From an uncultured Saprospiraceae bacterium (lineage in GTDB: Bacteria > Bacteroidota > Bacteroidia > Chitinophagales > Saprospiraceae), in NCBI GenBank assembly GCA_937944245.1, contig CALDYY010000009.1, forward strand, positions 36,749 through 100,748: 64,000 nucleotides of DNA, written 5' to 3'. Positions 47,193 through 57,637 of this stretch are shown piece after piece. Position 1 is the stretch's first letter. Every line of letters begins with the position of its first letter. A program made the translations under genes and the position numbers. The notes beneath the pieces are model-generated. The model saw only the letters and a list, made by a program, of their open reading frames with translations. It had not been told where the DNA came from and made no database searches.

Positions 47193-47882
47193 ATGTTATT
47201 TAGACTAATTACGCTTTTGGTATTCATACCAGTTTTGATGATTAATCATACTTTAGAGGCACAAAAAACTCCACCGCTCAAAGCATCTTTTGCTTATTAT
47301 TCTGAAATAGGTACAAATAGTAGTGAGCAAGAGCTATTTTTTCTAGTTAGAAATAGCATTCATAAAGAATTGGTTGGCAATCCATTTCTTAATGACTGGG
47401 AGGAAGCATTCGTGATAACTAAAGACGGTAAAGTATTTAAAGTGCAATCTCGGTACAGAGTATTTGACGATGAGTTTCAAATAAAAGTGGGCAATCAGAT
47501 TAAAGCTATTTACCCAGAAGCAGTGGAGGGGATTGTATTCAAGGATCGCGTCTTTGTAGCAAGAGATTGTAAGTACCCTGAAGGGGTAAAGCTTTGCTTT
47601 TTGGAGCTGTTGAGCGAAGGAAGTATCAATTTGCTCAAGCGACATACTCTACTTACTAAATCAAAGAAAGATTTGATTAGGATTATAGGTAGTAAAACAG
47701 AATTATTTTATGCCATGGATGATGTCGCTTACTTACTTTCCAACAATAGAAACAAAGTGATGGATTTATTTTTATTGAAAGAGAAAGAAATAAATCGTTT
47801 TAGTGTAACGCACAACATAAATACTAAAAAGGAATCGGATTTAATTCAAATTTTTGATTATTATAATGAATTAAACCAATAA
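47193..47882 (+). CDS. Secreted hypothetical protein, paralogue of next gene
   Basis: 229 aa; signal peptide; shares FxDEFQIxxxxQxKxIYPxxVxxIxxxxRxFVxxxY pattern with 48035-48742. Confidence 0.7.
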   Translation: MLFRLITLLVFIPVLMINHTLEAQKTPPLKASFAYYSEIGTNSSEQELFFLVRNSIHKELVGNPFLNDWEEAFVITKDGKVFKVQSRYRVFDDEFQIKVGNQIKAIYPEAVEGIVFKDRVFVARDCKYPEGVKLCFLELLSEGSINLLKRHTLLTKSKKDLIRIIGSKTELFYAMDDVAYLLSNNRNKVMDLFLLKEKEINRFSVTHNINTKKESDLIQIFDYYNELNQ

Positions 47883-48034
47883 AGCGTTTTTCATAAATAG
47901 CTTTAAATCAATTTTTTAAATTTTAAAGTGCTATTAAAAATCGCATGAAAACGTTAACTCTGAATTGACTTTTTGTCTATACTGTTTTTACAATTAATCA
48001 TATTTTTGATTATGTAATAAATACAGCGTAGAAC

Positions 48035-48742
48035 ATGAAAAGGGTACTGTTCATCATTTGCATTATTTTCACAGTAGGTATTCTTCAGGCACAGCAAAAC
48101 TTAAGTTTACTGGCAGTCTTTAATAATTATGAATTTTCAAATCAAAATGATATAGGCATTTTGTTCTTAGGGCATAAAAGCGTACCTAAGTCTATCTTAG
48201 GTAATTCCTATCTATTTGATTGGCAGAATGCACTTTTAATTAGTAAAAACAACAAAGTATATAGTTTAACAGCAAGATATGCTCCATTTGGGGATGAATT
48301 TCAAATTATGCATAATCAGCAACAAAAAAGCATCTATCCATCATCAGTTAGGGCAATAATAGTTGAAAATAGATTATTCGTTTCTAGCAAGTACGAAGCA
48401 GATGATGCGTCTTTGATAGATGGTTTCTTTGAATTGTTATGCGATGGAGATATTCAACTGATGCAGCGTTATATTCCAGTAGTAAAAAAAATAGACGAAA
48501 AGTTATATGTGCGTGGCGTAAATACTAAGTTGTACTATCAAAAGATAGGATATGATAGCGCAGTTGAAATCAAATCCTTGAAAAAACAATTGCCTAAAAT
48601 TTTTGAAGAACATCATAGTTTAGCACTAAAAATAATCAATGATAATTCACTTGATTTAAGCAATGAAAGCCACGTGAAACAGTTGTTTAAAATATTCAAT
48701 GACATTGTTGAAACTCGGAAGATGGCAAAATCAGATTATTAA
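48035..48742 (+). CDS. Secreted hypothetical protein, paralogue of previous gene
   Basis: 235 aa; signal peptide MKRVLFIICIIFTVGILQAQ; see paired paralogue. Confidence 0.7.
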   Translation: MKRVLFIICIIFTVGILQAQQNLSLLAVFNNYEFSNQNDIGILFLGHKSVPKSILGNSYLFDWQNALLISKNNKVYSLTARYAPFGDEFQIMHNQQQKSIYPSSVRAIIVENRLFVSSKYEADDASLIDGFFELLCDGDIQLMQRYIPVVKKIDEKLYVRGVNTKLYYQKIGYDSAVEIKSLKKQLPKIFEEHHSLALKIINDNSLDLSNESHVKQLFKIFNDIVETRKMAKSDY

Positions 48743-48750
48743 TCCGAAGT

Positions 48751-48792
48751 AAGGATAACAATAAAAAAATATTATTTTTCATTGTTATCCTT
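48751..48792. terminator. Bidirectional terminator between convergent genes
   Basis: AAGGATAACAAT...ATTGTTATCCTT, 12-bp perfect stem, A/T-rich loop. Confidence 0.55.
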
Positions 48793-48801
48793 GCTTTAAG
48801 A

Positions 48802-50088
48802 TTATGCTATTTTTACGGATTCGTATAGTGGAAATTGCTCCATATATTTATTGACTTCTTTGCGAATAGTATTTTGGTAAGTTGGATGATTGATATTAGC
48901 AACTATTGCATCAATCCAATCCACCACTTGAAGGCAGTTTTCCTCTTTGAACCCTCTTGTAGTAACAGCGGCTGTCCCAATTCGAATACCAGAAGTAATC
49001 ATGGGCGATTTTTTGTCAAAAGGAACCATATTTTTATTTACAGTAATATCAGCTTTCCCCAAAGCTTCTTCCACGTCTTTACCCGAAACATTTTTTGGCG
49101 ATAAGTCAATGAGCATCAAATGATTACTTGTTCCTCCTGAAATGATTTTGTAGCCTTTTTGTACAAAAGCTTCTGCCATTACTCGGGCATTTCTGATGAC
49201 CTGTTGACCGTAATCCTTAAAGTCTGGTTGTAGTGCTTCACCGAAGGCAACAGCTTTGGCAGCAATCACGTGTTCTAGTGGACCACCTTGCGTGCCTGGG
49301 AAAACACCACTATCCAGTATGGTTGCCATTCTTTTCAATTTACCATTGCTGGTTGTCGCGCCCCAAGGATTGACAAAATTTTTGCCCATCATAATGATTC
49401 CTCCTCTTGGACCGCGCAATGTTTTATGTGTGGTGGAGGTAACAATATGACAATGAGGAAGCGGATTGTTTAACAAGCCAGCAGCAATAAGACCAGCAGG
49501 ATGTGCAATATCTGCTAAAAGCAATGCGCCTACTTCATCTGCAATGGCTCTGAAACGAGCATAATCCCAATCGCGAGAATAGGCGGATGCTCCACAAATA
49601 ATTAATTTTGGATTAATAGCTTTTGCTTTTGCCTCTACCTTGTCCATATCAATCGTTCCAGTGTCTTCTTCTACGCCATAAAAATGGGCATTATAAACTT
49701 TACCAGAGTAATTAGCTGGCGAACCATGCGACAAGTGTCCGCCATGTGCAAGGTCAAAACCTAGTGTAATATCACCAGGTTTTAAGCAAGCAAGGAAAAC
49801 TGCTGCGTTGGCTTGTGCACCTGAGTGCGGTTGCACGTTGGCATAAGTTGCACCAAAAAGTTCTTTCAACCGTTCAATAGCAATCGTTTCGATTTCATCT
49901 ACTATTTCACAGCCGCCATAATAGCGTTTTCCTGGATAGCCTTCAGCGTATTTATTGGTTAAGCAAGAACCCATTGCTTCGATAACACTAGCACTTGTGA
50001 AATTTTCTGAAGCGATAAGTTCTACTCCTCTTTGCTGACGCTCTAATTCTTTATGGATAAGATTAAAAATTTGAGAATCTTTTTTCAT
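48802..50088 (-). CDS. glyA: Serine hydroxymethyltransferase
   Basis: [49 protein letters not shown]; start probably 50088 (ORF to 50106). Confidence 0.96.
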   Translation of the reverse strand: MKKDSQIFNLIHKELERQQRGVELIASENFTSASVIEAMGSCLTNKYAEGYPGKRYYGGCEIVDEIETIAIERLKELFGATYANVQPHSGAQANAAVFLACLKPGDITLGFDLAHGGHLSHGSPANYSGKVYNAHFYGVEEDTGTIDMDKVEAKAKAINPKLIICGASAYSRDWDYARFRAIADEVGALLLADIAHPAGLIAAGLLNNPLPHCHIVTSTTHKTLRGPRGGIIMMGKNFVNPWGATTSNGKLKRMATILDSGVFPGTQGGPLEHVIAAKAVAFGEALQPDFKDYGQQVIRNARVMAEAFVQKGYKIISGGTSNHLMLIDLSPKNVSGKDVEEALGKADITVNKNMVPFDKKSPMITSGIRIGTAAVTTRGFKEENCLQVVDWIDAIVANINHPTYQNTIRKEVNKYMEQFPLYESVKIA

Positions 50089-50239
50089 AATTAATTGATT
50101 AAACACGGTTCACCATATTAACAATTAACAAAGTTAAGGCTTATTCTTATTATTAGCTTCAAATTCGTGTCATTAGATGCCTTGAAAATCATTATTTTTT
50201 GTCATCTACCATAATCTAAATAGTAGAGGTATGTTTTCG

Positions 50240-51058
50240 TTAATTTTCGTGCCAATTTAATTCTTCCCCGCAATATTTGCAGAATTTTGCGTCATCATCA
50301 TGCCCTTCTTTACCACAACATTGGCAGGAAATAGTATTGTTTGCTACTTGCTTTTGATGCATCATCTCTGATGAAACAATGCCTGTTGGTACAGCAATAA
50401 TGGCGTAACCGATAATCATTAGAATAGCAGCAAAAAACTGACCAAGTTGCGTTTGAGGGGTAATGTCGCCAAAACCTACTGTTGTAATAGTAACTATTGC
50501 CCAGTAAATACTTCTTGGAATACTTTTGAAACCAGCGTTACCACTATGTCCTTCTATCAAGTACATTAAAGAACCGACGATGAGAATAATCAGCACAACG
50601 GAGAAAAGAAAAATAGTTATTTTTGTTTGGCTAGCGCGTAGTGCTCTGATAATTGTTTGACTTTCGCGCTGGAATCTTTTTAGTTTTAAGATTCTGAATA
50701 CTCTCAACAGTCGTAACCCTCTAACCACTAATAGTGATTGAGAACCTACTAACAAAAGACTTAAATAAGTTGGTATTATTGCCATAAGGTCAATAATGCC
50801 ATAAAAACTGAGGGCGTATTTCAAGGGTTTGCGTACACTGTAAAGGCGTACAACGTATTCAATGGTGAATAGGGCAGTAAATATCCATTCTAGGGGCATT
50901 AAAATCATGCCGTAGTTATTGTGAATTTCTTCTACACTCTCAATCAATACGGTAAGTACACTGGCAACAATTAATACAAGCAAAATGATATCAAAATTCT
51001 TTCCTGCTGGTGTATCCGCTTCAAAAATAACTTGATGTAATTTTTCTTTTATGCTCAT
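50240..51058 (-). CDS. Voltage-gated potassium channel-like ion transporter with C-terminal zinc ribbon
   Basis: 272 aa; S4-like LRLLRVFRILKLKRF, selectivity TITTVGFGDI, C-term CQCCGKEGHDDDAKFCKYCGEEL. Confidence 0.9.
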   Translation of the reverse strand: MSIKEKLHQVIFEADTPAGKNFDIILLVLIVASVLTVLIESVEEIHNNYGMILMPLEWIFTALFTIEYVVRLYSVRKPLKYALSFYGIIDLMAIIPTYLSLLLVGSQSLLVVRGLRLLRVFRILKLKRFQRESQTIIRALRASQTKITIFLFSVVLIILIVGSLMYLIEGHSGNAGFKSIPRSIYWAIVTITTVGFGDITPQTQLGQFFAAILMIIGYAIIAVPTGIVSSEMMHQKQVANNTISCQCCGKEGHDDDAKFCKYCGEELNWHEN

Positions 51059-51223
51059 TAAATTCGATTATTTGTCTAATTTTACCAACAGCGGAATTTT
51101 TATGCTACGTTAGTAATTTTTATAGTATTAAAGTTATAAAACAATTTATTCTCTTTACATATTTGCACAAAATAGTGCAACCACGCCACTAAATATAAAT
51201 TTCTGATTAACAATTATACAAAC

Positions 51224-53059
51224 ATGATTTCATTACGCTTATCAGCAGTTTACAGAAAAGAGATTATACAACCAAGTTTTATTATATTTTTGAGTATATT
51301 GTGTTTTGTGGCTTGCAAAAAAGATGTGCCTGTCGAAGAAGAAGAAACACAAACAGCAATTACAGGCATTCCTGAAAAACTACCTTTTTCTGCTATTGCG
51401 CTTCAGGATTTATCGGCTTTTCAGCAAAATGCAGATTGGCAAGTTGTAGGAGATGTTTATGCGGATTGGAAAGTGGCTAAACAATTAAATGTTGCTAATG
51501 GAACTGGAATATTACTAACCAATAAAGTAAATGCTACGCCATTGGCTTTCAATTTGGAGCATGGCGATATTGAAATGAAGTTAGAATTTTTACTGCCTAT
51601 TCAAGGCAATGCTCAATTATTATTACAAGGTATCTACCCGATTTTATTAATAGATAGCTGGAGCACAACTAATGCTCAACTTTGTGGCGCATTACCTGAA
51701 ATCATACCGTCTGTAAATGCCTGTAAAGCACCAGGACTTTGGCAAACTTTGAATTTGCTTTTTCGTGCACCTGTATTTGATGTTGCAGGAAAGAAAATCA
51801 AAGATGCGCAATTGGATTATGTCATTTTAAACGGGATGACTATTCACAAAAACGTAATGCTAAAAACTAACGAAGTAGAAAGGGCAATCGCTAATTTAGT
51901 GTTGCAATCTACTACACCAGTCGCTTTTAGAAATATTCAAACTAAGCGTTTTTTTAAAGACAGGGTAACATTAGAAAACATCACATACAAAAAATATACA
52001 GGTACTTGGGATTATATCCCTAATTTTCAGGGACTTACTCCGGTAGCAGAAGATACCCTAACACTTATCACTGGTTTGGAGCAATTGGCAGGTCAAACGG
52101 ATCATTTTGGATTTGTTTTTGAAGGAGAGTTAAATATTCCTAAAGAAGGTACTTATCTTTTTGAAACACAAATTGATGATGGGGGCGATTTATATATTGA
52201 TAATCAAATAATTATTCACAATCAAGGTGAACCTGGTTTGGGGACGGAACGCGCTTTGGTGAATCTAACCGCTGGTAAGCATTCATTCAAGTTAACTTAC
52301 TACGAAGAAGTTTGGTTTGCTTGGATAAGTATTTTGGTGGAAGGTCCTGAAATAGAAAAACAACCTTTGGCTTCTTTGGCTTTGGGTAAAAACATTTGGG
52401 AAAAAGAACCTGAGTTGATAGAGGTGCGTCCTAAAAATGCTCCCGAAATGGTTAGGGCGTTTATTGAGTATGGTGGGGAAAAGCGTACTCATGCCATAGG
52501 CGTAGGAGACCCATCAGGCGTACATTACGCTTATGATCTCAAAGAGGGGGCTATCATTAACGCTTGGAGAGGTCGCTTTGCTGATGTCACCGAAATGTGG
52601 GCTGGGCGTGGTGAATCGCAACTGCTTAAACCATTGAATACTAAAATAGAACCTAGTGCAGGTATCTCCACTGCACAGCTTGCTTCCGAAAAGGTCGGCT
52701 GGATAACTTATGTGCCTGATGGCTTCAAAGCATTGGGCTATTCAATGAATACAAAAGAACAACCTGTCTTTGAGTATGAACTTAATGGTTTAATGTGGAA
52801 AGATAATATTGAACCAATGGAAAACAAGTTGCGCCGAACATTGGAATACAGTGGTAAAGAAACAAAAGGGTATTGGCATAAATTAGCGAGTGCCACCAGT
52901 ATTAATCAACTTGAGAATGGTTGGTACACGATTGGTGGGGCGTATTATTTAGATTACAAGGGAAAAGACAAACCTATTATTCGCTCAACGAAAGGGGGGC
53001 AAGAGATGATAGTTCCCATTACCCTAAATGAACCGCTGGTGTATGAGCTTATTTGGTAA
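51224..53059 (+). CDS. Lipoprotein with DUF1080/LamG-like and PA14-like domains
   Basis: 611 aa; lipobox FVAC; PA14-like FEGELNIPKEGTYLFETQIDDGGDLYIDNQIIIHN..LTAGKHSFKLTYYE. Confidence 0.7.
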   Translation: MISLRLSAVYRKEIIQPSFIIFLSILCFVACKKDVPVEEEETQTAITGIPEKLPFSAIALQDLSAFQQNADWQVVGDVYADWKVAKQLNVANGTGILLTNKVNATPLAFNLEHGDIEMKLEFLLPIQGNAQLLLQGIYPILLIDSWSTTNAQLCGALPEIIPSVNACKAPGLWQTLNLLFRAPVFDVAGKKIKDAQLDYVILNGMTIHKNVMLKTNEVERAIANLVLQSTTPVAFRNIQTKRFFKDRVTLENITYKKYTGTWDYIPNFQGLTPVAEDTLTLITGLEQLAGQTDHFGFVFEGELNIPKEGTYLFETQIDDGGDLYIDNQIIIHNQGEPGLGTERALVNLTAGKHSFKLTYYEEVWFAWISILVEGPEIEKQPLASLALGKNIWEKEPELIEVRPKNAPEMVRAFIEYGGEKRTHAIGVGDPSGVHYAYDLKEGAIINAWRGRFADVTEMWAGRGESQLLKPLNTKIEPSAGISTAQLASEKVGWITYVPDGFKALGYSMNTKEQPVFEYELNGLMWKDNIEPMENKLRRTLEYSGKETKGYWHKLASATSINQLENGWYTIGGAYYLDYKGKDKPIIRSTKGGQEMIVPITLNEPLVYELIW

Positions 53060-53648
53060 GCCATTGCATCATCACTTCAGCAGCAACAGCTAAGTTTTCA
53101 CCAAAGGTAAAAATACCTTCCTCATGTCCTGCCATGACGAAAATACGCTGATGTCGTAGGTCAGAAGTTTGTAATAAATCTATGATGGCATATGCCATTT
53201 CAGGTGTACCATAGGCAATAGCTTCACTGGTGGTTGGTACTTGGTATAGTAATTTTTGCCAAAGTGAAAGTTGATGTCCATGAATAATGCCATTCACCCA
53301 CGAACATTGCTCATAAATGACGGCATGGCTCATAGATTCTGAAGAAGCAATGCTCGGTCCTTCGCAGTGCAGCCAATTCTGGTCAACATTTACTTTAATC
53401 ACTTTAGCAAAATGATGTTCGTTTAGCTCTAACAAGTTGCCGGTTTTGGATGCACTAATAAAAAACTGGTTGGTGTCGCCAATTCGTTGACTAATATTGC
53501 CAAAGCCGATACCATTTTCATACATTCCAATCAGACCTAGATCAAACATCCTTTGTCGCCAATAAATAAGTTGAGCCAGTTCAGTTGTTGCAAATGGTGG
53601 TGTTTTTTCCCAATTTGCTTTAAACTTAATATATCCCTCATCCATCAT
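53049..53648 (-). CDS. Class II aldolase/adducin-family protein
   Basis: 199 aa; GMYENGIGFGNISQRI..FISASKTG..VNGIIHGHQLSLW; overlaps the mtnA stop by 4 bp (ATGA). Confidence 0.8.
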   Translation of the reverse strand: MMDEGYIKFKANWEKTPPFATTELAQLIYWRQRMFDLGLIGMYENGIGFGNISQRIGDTNQFFISASKTGNLLELNEHHFAKVIKVNVDQNWLHCEGPSIASSESMSHAVIYEQCSWVNGIIHGHQLSLWQKLLYQVPTTSEAIAYGTPEMAYAIIDLLQTSDLRHQRIFVMAGHEEGIFTFGENLAVAAEVMMQWLTK

Positions 53649-54721
53649 TGTTGTTCGGGGTAAAGTGCCAATATAGCGGCTTCATTAGCTGCACAGATGC
53701 CGCGCTCTGTGATAAGTCCTGTAATATACTTAGCAGGTGTAACATCGAACCCATAATTAATGGCTGGACTTTCCAACGGTGTTAATAACACGGATTTGAT
53801 GCTGCCATTCTCCCAACCTTCCATGTATTTCACCTCGTCAGCACTTCTTGTTTCGATTGGAATTTCCTTTAAACCATCTCGAATACTCCAATCAAAAGTA
53901 GAGGAAGGCAATGCCACATAAAAAGGTACTTGGTTGTCGTGCGCTGCCAATGCTTTTAGGTAAGTCCCAATTTTATTGGCAACATCGCCTGTGCGCGTAG
54001 TTCGGTCTGTACCCACAATAACCATATCTACCATACCATGCTGCATTAAATGTCCTCCCGCATTGTCCACAATAACGGTGTGTGGTACGCCATGTTCCTT
54101 GAGTTCGTAAGCAGTAAGGCGTGCACCTTGATTGCGTGGGCGCGTTTCGTCCACCCATACATGTACGTTAATTCCCTCATTATGAGCAGCATAAATAGGA
54201 GCAGTTGCTGTGCCATAATCAATACAAGCAATCCAACCTGCATTGCAATGAGTAAGTATGTTAACTGTTTTCCCCTCTTTTTTTTGACTGATATTTCGGA
54301 TAATTTCTACACCGTGCGCTCCAATTAATCGGCAATGCTCCACACTTTCTTCTACGATTTCTCTTGCGGTTTGTAAGATAATTTGATTTTGCTGGTTAGA
54401 TTCAGCAATAAACGCTGCTGCTAAAACTTTATCCACAGCATAAGCCAGATTCACTGCCGTAGGGCGAGTATCTTTCAACTCATCCGCTGCTTTTTGTAAT
54501 TCCACGCCTTGCAAAGCAGCAATGTACATGCCGTAAGCAGCCGTAGCACCAATGAGTGGCGCACCTCTAACGTGCATATCGCGAATGGCATGAGCAAAAT
54601 CATCTAACGTTTTTAGCTCTTCAATAACCAGTTGATAAGGTAGATGTCGCTGGTCAATAATTTCAATGGTATCTGTATTTTTTTCCCAAATGGTGCGATA
54701 AGGCTTACCGTTGATGTTCAT
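53645..54721 (-). CDS. mtnA: S-methyl-5-thioribose-1-phosphate isomerase
   Basis: MRDMHVRGAPLIGATAAYG-type motif, ILTHCNAGWIACIDYGTATAPIYAAHNEG, VWVDETRPRNQGARLTAYEL, VGTDRTTRTGDVANKIGTY; start 54721 likelier than 54832. Confidence 0.93.
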   Translation of the reverse strand: MNINGKPYRTIWEKNTDTIEIIDQRHLPYQLVIEELKTLDDFAHAIRDMHVRGAPLIGATAAYGMYIAALQGVELQKAADELKDTRPTAVNLAYAVDKVLAAAFIAESNQQNQIILQTAREIVEESVEHCRLIGAHGVEIIRNISQKKEGKTVNILTHCNAGWIACIDYGTATAPIYAAHNEGINVHVWVDETRPRNQGARLTAYELKEHGVPHTVIVDNAGGHLMQHGMVDMVIVGTDRTTRTGDVANKIGTYLKALAAHDNQVPFYVALPSSTFDWSIRDGLKEIPIETRSADEVKYMEGWENGSIKSVLLTPLESPAINYGFDVTPAKYITGLITERGICAANEAAILALYPEQQ

Positions 54722-54848
54722 GTTTGCTGCTGGCTGTTTAAAAACAAATATCCCAAAAAATGTTAACAGTTGAAGAAAAATCCATATTGTGATTTGGAAA
54801 TTTTTATGTTTCTTTGAGGATTGCTGCATCATTTTAGCTTAATCCATA

Positions 54849-55463
54849 ATGAATCCAGTTTTAGAACAATTTATCCAGTTGCGTATTCAAGAATTTGACC
54901 AAATTGAAGAGAGCCGAAAATTAAAGTTGGAAGCACTTAGCCGATTCATTAAAGCTCAAGTAGCTTTGAGTGAGCCGATAAAAATAACGGTTATTTGCAC
55001 CCATAACTCAAGGAGGAGCCATATGGGCCAACTTTGGTTGGCTGCTGCAGCCCAATGGTATGGCATACCTAGAGTGGAAACATATTCTGGTGGCACAGAG
55101 GCAACTGCTTTTCATCCTAATGCTGTTCGTGCGCTCCAAAGTGCAGGTTTTGAAATTACCACACACCAAAAGCGCAGCAATCCTAAGTATAAGGTAAGTT
55201 TAGGGGAAGACATTCCTTCTATGTTGTTGTTTTCAAAGCCCTATTTTCACGAATTTAATCCACAACACAAATTTGCTGCTGTCATGGTCTGCAACGATGC
55301 CGACGAAGCATGCCCAGTCGTAATTGGTGCTGCTGCTCGGTTTTCACTAGCTTTTGAGGACCCCAAACTTTTTGATGGCACACCTTTGGAAGCGGAAAAA
55401 TATAAGGAACGTTCAGCGCAAATAGCTAGAGAAATGCTCTATGTGATGAGTAAAGTTGAATAA
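54849..55463 (+). CDS. Low-molecular-weight protein-tyrosine-phosphatase/ArsC-like protein
   Basis: 204 aa; P-loop-like VICTHNSRRSHMGQLW. Confidence 0.75.
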   Translation: MNPVLEQFIQLRIQEFDQIEESRKLKLEALSRFIKAQVALSEPIKITVICTHNSRRSHMGQLWLAAAAQWYGIPRVETYSGGTEATAFHPNAVRALQSAGFEITTHQKRSNPKYKVSLGEDIPSMLLFSKPYFHEFNPQHKFAAVMVCNDADEACPVVIGAAARFSLAFEDPKLFDGTPLEAEKYKERSAQIAREMLYVMSKVE

Positions 55464-55473
55464 TGAAGATATA

Positions 55474-56499
55474 ATGGATAACTGCCTGATTCAAGCGGAA
55501 AATCTAAAGGGCTTGCATTACTTGCTGGAGCAGGAAAAGCTAGCAGGTAAAATTGATTTGGTCTATATTGATCCGCCGTTCGCTACAGGGAATGATTTTT
55601 CGGTTGGAGAGCAGCGAAGTGCTACCATTAGCCATAGTTTAGAAGATGAATTGGCTTATTCAGATAAACTGCAAGGGGCGATTTTTATTGATTTTCTGAA
55701 ACAACGAATATTGTTACTCAAGGAATTGCTTTCAGAAAAAGGCTCGATTTATGTGCATACGGATTATAAAATTGGACATTACGTTAAAGTAATGATGGAT
55801 GAAGTGTTTGGTATCGGCAATTTTAGAAATGATATTTCAAGAATAAAATGTAATCCGAAAAACTTCAAGCGAATAGGTTATGGTAATATTAAGGATATGA
55901 TTTTGTTTTACACTAAATCTGCTACACCTATTTGGAATGAACCTAAAACGCCCTACACCGATGAAGATGTGGAAAAGCTATTTCCAAAAATCAACTCCGA
56001 AGGAAGAAGATATACCACTGTCCCGATTCATGCACCGGGCGAAACTAAAAAAGGCAAGTCCAATGAGCCATTTAAAGGACAGTTACCACCCAAAGGTAGG
56101 CATTGGCGCACGGATGTACCTACTTTGGAAAGCTGGGATGAAGAAGGTTTAATAGAATGGTCTTCTAAAGGAAACCCTCGAAGAATTATCTTTGCGGATG
56201 AACAAGAAGGCAAACGATTACAGGATATTTGGAACTTTAAAGACCCACCTTATCCCACTTATCCTACAGAAAAAAACGCTGATTTGCTATCGCTGATTAT
56301 TGCGACTTCTTCACTTCCAGATAGTTATGTGCTGGATTGCTTCTGTGGTTCAGGAACAACACTTCAGGTAGCGCACGAGCAAAAACGCAAATGGATAGGT
56401 ATAGATCAATCCGCTCAAGCAGTGAAAGCTGCACAAGAGAAATTGAAAAGACAAGGAATTGTTTCAGAAGAAGACTATCAATTTATGATGCTAGATTGA
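55474..56499 (+). CDS. DNA methyltransferase (N6-adenine/N4-cytosine, beta-like motif order)
   Basis: DLVYIDPPFATGNDF (motif IV) precedes VLDCFCGSGTTLQVAHEQKRKWIGIDQS (motif I); ORF from 55456. Confidence 0.9.
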   Translation: MDNCLIQAENLKGLHYLLEQEKLAGKIDLVYIDPPFATGNDFSVGEQRSATISHSLEDELAYSDKLQGAIFIDFLKQRILLLKELLSEKGSIYVHTDYKIGHYVKVMMDEVFGIGNFRNDISRIKCNPKNFKRIGYGNIKDMILFYTKSATPIWNEPKTPYTDEDVEKLFPKINSEGRRYTTVPIHAPGETKKGKSNEPFKGQLPPKGRHWRTDVPTLESWDEEGLIEWSSKGNPRRIIFADEQEGKRLQDIWNFKDPPYPTYPTEKNADLLSLIIATSSLPDSYVLDCFCGSGTTLQVAHEQKRKWIGIDQSAQAVKAAQEKLKRQGIVSEEDYQFMMLD

Positions 56500-56747
56500 T
56501 ATTTTATACAGCGCAGCTATTTGAGATAAGCTACGCTGTATATCTAAAACTATTTTCTGCTCATTGGTACTTCCTTCAATAAAAAAGAAGCGTAAATTAG
56601 GTTTTGGCATACTATTTTGAGAAGCACTTTTCTGATTAATTTAAAACATAAAGTGAATGTCAACACTTTCAAAATCAATTAATAGTATTTTATTGTTTGA
56701 AGTGATATAGCTATCGTACCTGCCAAGATGCTAAATTAAATGTTTCA

Positions 56748-57593
56748 TTATTTTGAATTGGATACTGCTTGTTCTTGAAGGAATTGCGCCAACGCAGCTA
56801 GTTGATCTGTGTTGATGAAGTCAACGCCTGCTTCATATAGCTTCTCCCAAACTTCGGGCTTTTCGGGGCTTGCCCAAAGGCGTAGTTTTTTACCTTCTCT
56901 ATGTACTTGATTAACAATATTTTGTAGTTTTTGCCATTCTTCCTCTGGCATAGCTCCATTGCCTCTCCATTTCAAATGCTTACTATATTGGTCGCTAATG
57001 ACAGGCATTAGTTCAGTGGCGTAACCTTTTCCTAAATCACTGGGTCTTCCATCTAGTGCAGCCAGTACCAATGGCTCTTGCAACACTTTTTCGATAGGGC
57101 GATTTCCAGAAAGAAAAATAGTAACCGCACCTTTTCGATATTGACCATTTTTTATAGTGGTCAACATGGGTTGATAGGCTTTTAGCTGCTCATGAAGTAC
57201 CGCATAAGTAGCTTCTGCTTCTGTTTTGAGGTCAATCATTAAATAAAAAGTACCTTTATCATCAGGATATACATTGCCACCATTCTGCTTGACCAGCTTT
57301 TTGAGTGGTTCGAGGTAAAGGGTTTTTAGCTGTTGCCTATTTTTTTTCTTCAATGGATGATTGTGCGATACATAAAGTTTACCATCAACGAGATGAACGT
57401 CAACTTCTACACTTGTAAAGCCATGACTTAGAGCATCGAATAATGGACGCTCGTGCTCGTAATCGTTGTGTGCATGTGCTTTTTCAAGTGGTATTTGACC
57501 GTAGATTAGTACCATAGCACCAAAAATTACAATAATAGATAGCATTATTTTTTTCATGTTCAAATAACGGAACTGCTTAGGAGTTCGGAGCAA
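56748..57593 (-). CDS. Glycerophosphodiester phosphodiesterase-family secreted protein
   Basis: 281 aa; AHAHNDYEHERPLFDALSHGFTSVEVDVHLVDGKLYVSHNHPL. Confidence 0.85.
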   Translation of the reverse strand: MLRTPKQFRYLNMKKIMLSIIVIFGAMVLIYGQIPLEKAHAHNDYEHERPLFDALSHGFTSVEVDVHLVDGKLYVSHNHPLKKKNRQQLKTLYLEPLKKLVKQNGGNVYPDDKGTFYLMIDLKTEAEATYAVLHEQLKAYQPMLTTIKNGQYRKGAVTIFLSGNRPIEKVLQEPLVLAALDGRPSDLGKGYATELMPVISDQYSKHLKWRGNGAMPEEEWQKLQNIVNQVHREGKKLRLWASPEKPEVWEKLYEAGVDFINTDQLAALAQFLQEQAVSNSK

Positions 57594-57637
57594 CTATTTA
57601 CTTTAAGAATTGATTAAAAAATTGTAAAGAAGGTACA

